Source: Phycisphaerales bacterium
Lineage (GTDB): Bacteria > Planctomycetota > Phycisphaerae > Phycisphaerales > UBA1924
NCBI GenBank assembly: GCA_019747615.1
Contig: JAIEQQ010000500.1
Coordinates: forward strand, 1 to 7,331
DNA: 7,331 bases
Direction: 5' to 3'
A model generated the notes under the pieces. That model was not told where the DNA came from. It made no database searches and saw only the letters and a program-made list of their open reading frames with translations. Both the position numbers and the translations under genes were made by a program. Positions 6,130-7,331 of this stretch are shown one piece after another (within the stretch, counting starts at the first letter, position 1; each line of letters opens with the position of its first letter).

Positions 6130-6163
6130 GACGCCCCGGCCCCGTGCTGGGGCGTCTTTGTTT
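6130..6163 (+). terminator. Intrinsic terminator after tRNA-Val
   Basis: GACGCCCC (6130-6137) pairs with GGGGCGTC (6149-6156) across an 11-base loop and is followed by TTTGTTT (6157-6163). The stem begins three bases after the tRNA discriminator. It points only rightwards, since the other strand has no T tract. Confidence 0.85.
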
Positions 6164-6579
6164 CAGTGTGGCGAGTGGGCGACGTCCGACGGCGGTTTGC
6201 AGCCGTCGTGCCCCACGCTGCGGGCGCGATGAGGGCCTCTGCAGTGGGGAGGGGGGTGGGCGACCGCGCCTTTCGGCCTTGATTCCGCCTCCGGTGATCT
6301 TCTGATTCGGAAAGCATTCGGGTGCGAACAAACCCGCCCCTTCCGGCAACGACGAAACTGCTGTGAATGGCCCGCGTATTGCGTACAAAGCGGTTGGCGT
6401 TCTGTGCCGATGGTTGTAGCTTCAAGACACGCGGCCCCACGCCGACCGGGGCCATTGCCGATCCGTCTGGCGTTGCCCGCGTTGTTTGTATTGCTACGTT
6501 CCTCGCCCTGCTTGCCGTTGTCGTTAGTCGGTTTTCGCATCTCTGTCCCCTGTCCGCACACGCACATGCTGGAGCTTCC
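6164..6579. other. Gene-poor stretch between the tRNA terminator and the cyclophilin gene
   Basis: I find no convincing gene here. There is one hairpin, CGACGGC (6187-6193) with GCCGTCG (6202-6208) and an eight-base loop, without a T tract. The nine bases GTGGGCGAC occur twice, near 6176 and 6255. An ATG at 6367, directly after an in-frame TGA (6364-6366), opens a frame that runs into the cyclophilin gene without a stop; it would add 71 residues. The final part, before 6571, is T-rich on the plus strand and may hold the cyclophilin promoter, but no -35/-10 pair stands out. Minus-strand frames across this region read into the antisense of the tRNA or the cyclophilin gene and are judged spurious. 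Confidence 0.5.
6571..6574 (+). promoter_or_regulatory. Ribosome binding site of the cyclophilin gene
   Basis: GGAG with five bases (CTTCC) before the ATG at 6580. It supports this start over the in-frame ATG at 6367, which follows a stop codon directly and has no such site. Confidence 0.65.
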
Positions 6580-7331
6580 ATGACTCGTTCGATTGCCCCG
6601 TCTTGCGTACTTGTCGTTGCCTCGCTCTTGGCCGCCGCTGGCAGCGCCCTGGCGGCGCCCACGCTCGTCGCGCCCATCCCGGACCAAGCGGTGCTCAAGG
6701 ACGCGCCCGTCGCGAACATCCCGCTTGCGACGCGATTCGTCGATCAAGGCGTGTCGGTCGTCCGCTTCACGATTGTCGTCAACGCGGTGTCGCGCACCGT
6801 TGATGTCGCGCTCCTGGATGTCTCCAAGCCGATCACGACCAACAACTTTAAGGCGTACATGAACGCCGGCCGCTTCAACAACACCATCATCCACCGCTCG
6901 GCGGTCTACTCCGCCAACCCGCTCATCCCCTTCGTCCTTCAGGGCGGCGGCTTCACCACGCCCACCGGCAACAACGTGCCCCCCGGCTCCGTCCAGACCT
7001 TCGCACCGATCCAGAACGAGCCGGGCATCTCCAACCGCCGCGGCACCGTCGCGATGGCCAAGGTCGGCGGGAACGCCAACTCCGCCACCAGCCAGTGGTT
7101 CTTCAACATGAACAACGACAACGCGACCACGCCCGGCTTCGCGCTGCTCGATACCCAGAACGGCGGCTTCACCGTCTTCGGGCGTGTCATCGGCAACGGC
7201 ATGTCCATCCTGGACAGCATCATCGCCTTCGACACGCTTGATCTCTCAACCTTCGACGGCAACTCCTCGCTCGACGACATCCCCGTTCCCGGGTACGTCG
7301 GCGGGCCCACCATCCGTCCCACCGACTTCGT
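6580..7331 (+). CDS. Secreted cyclophilin-type peptidyl-prolyl cis-trans isomerase, cut by window end
   Basis: The first 250 residues are visible. The N-terminus is a clear Sec signal peptide: two early positive charges at most, a hydrophobic core at about 9-20, and a probable cut after SALA at residue 25. Residues about 27-55 contain PIPDQAVLKDAPVANIPLA, which looks like the lead strand of cadherin-like domains. The cyclophilin fold then runs from VRFTIVV (61-67): TIIHRS (102-107) with the catalytic-type Arg106, FVLQGGGF (118-125) with Gln121, GTVAMAK (155-161), NSATSQWFFNM (167-177) and FTVFGRVIGNGMSILDSI (197-214). These are the substrate-pocket motifs of the family. The protein should catalyse proline isomerisation outside the cytoplasm. 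The region after residue 220, DLSTFDGNSSLDDIPVPGY, still looks like the usual C-terminal part; any sorting signal would lie beyond the window. An in-frame ATG at 6367 is a less likely start. Confidence 0.92.
   Translation, partial: MTRSIAPSCVLVVASLLAAAGSALAAPTLVAPIPDQAVLKDAPVANIPLATRFVDQGVSVVRFTIVVNAVSRTVDVALLDVSKPITTNNFKAYMNAGRFNNTIIHRSAVYSANPLIPFVLQGGGFTTPTGNNVPPGSVQTFAPIQNEPGISNRRGTVAMAKVGGNANSATSQWFFNMNNDNATTPGFALLDTQNGGFTVFGRVIGNGMSILDSIIAFDTLDLSTFDGNSSLDDIPVPGYVGGPTIRPTDF

Noticed and set aside
6187..6208. Hairpin CGACGGC/GCCGTCG as a terminator or riboswitch
   Set aside because: It has only seven pairs, no T tract and no surrounding conserved RNA layout that I recognise.
6054..6579. 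tRNA-Val followed by a gene-poor stretch as an integration site for a mobile element
   Set aside because: No duplicated tRNA 3' end, integrase or foreign-looking genes are visible. The only repeated tRNA words are the six-base ones in the terminator stem.
6087..6719. Minus-strand frames ending in the tRNA, giving C-termini such as VGVTGLEPVTPVV and WALQDLNL
   Set aside because: These are well-known false protein ends produced by translating the antisense of a tRNA gene. The frames also lie opposite the cyclophilin start.
6163..6894. Minus-strand open frame of 243 codons across the gene-poor stretch
   Set aside because: About 300 bases of it lie opposite the cyclophilin coding sequence. The product is charged low-complexity sequence without motifs, and no ribosome site is seen.

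Overview
The window is GC-rich, bacterial and gene-dense. Several things fit a planctomycete, perhaps of the Phycisphaerae type: weak or absent Shine-Dalgarno sequences at several starts, a secreted cyclophilin with a cadherin-like lead-in, and a DUF58/transglutaminase pair beside POT and AbgT carriers. No phylogenetic marker gene is present, so this placement is an inference from general gene content. I see no insertion sequence, integrase, CRISPR array, toxin-antitoxin pair or phage gene.

Left half, all on the minus strand (read right to left): a POT-family proton-coupled peptide transporter (3915-2230); a strong hairpin; an unrecognised protein of about 150 residues (2109-1657); a purine-rich, G-tract-dense spacer made partly of an 8-base tandem repeat; a DUF58 membrane protein (1551-247); and the first 83 codons of a membrane protein that is very probably the transglutaminase-like partner of DUF58 (250-1, running off the window). 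The last two overlap by ATGA, so they are very likely co-translated.

Right half, all on the plus strand: an AbgT-family transporter (about 4059-5999) divergent from the POT gene; a tRNA-Val(CAC) with a recognisable sigma70-type promoter and an intrinsic terminator (6013-6163); a gene-poor stretch of about 416 bases; and a secreted cyclophilin-type peptidyl-prolyl isomerase (6580 to the window end, incomplete) with a clear Shine-Dalgarno sequence and signal peptide.

The POT and AbgT genes share a 143-base divergent control region. They may form a small module for peptide or aminoacyl-glutamate type substrates, but that is inference. I did not find a clearly new multi-gene system. The points most worth checking are the G-quadruplex-like spacer, the AbgT carrier with its apparent Trp-to-Phe change at a key position and two enlarged loops, the hairpin abutting the start of the unknown gene, and the tRNA terminator whose stem copies the tRNA acceptor stem.
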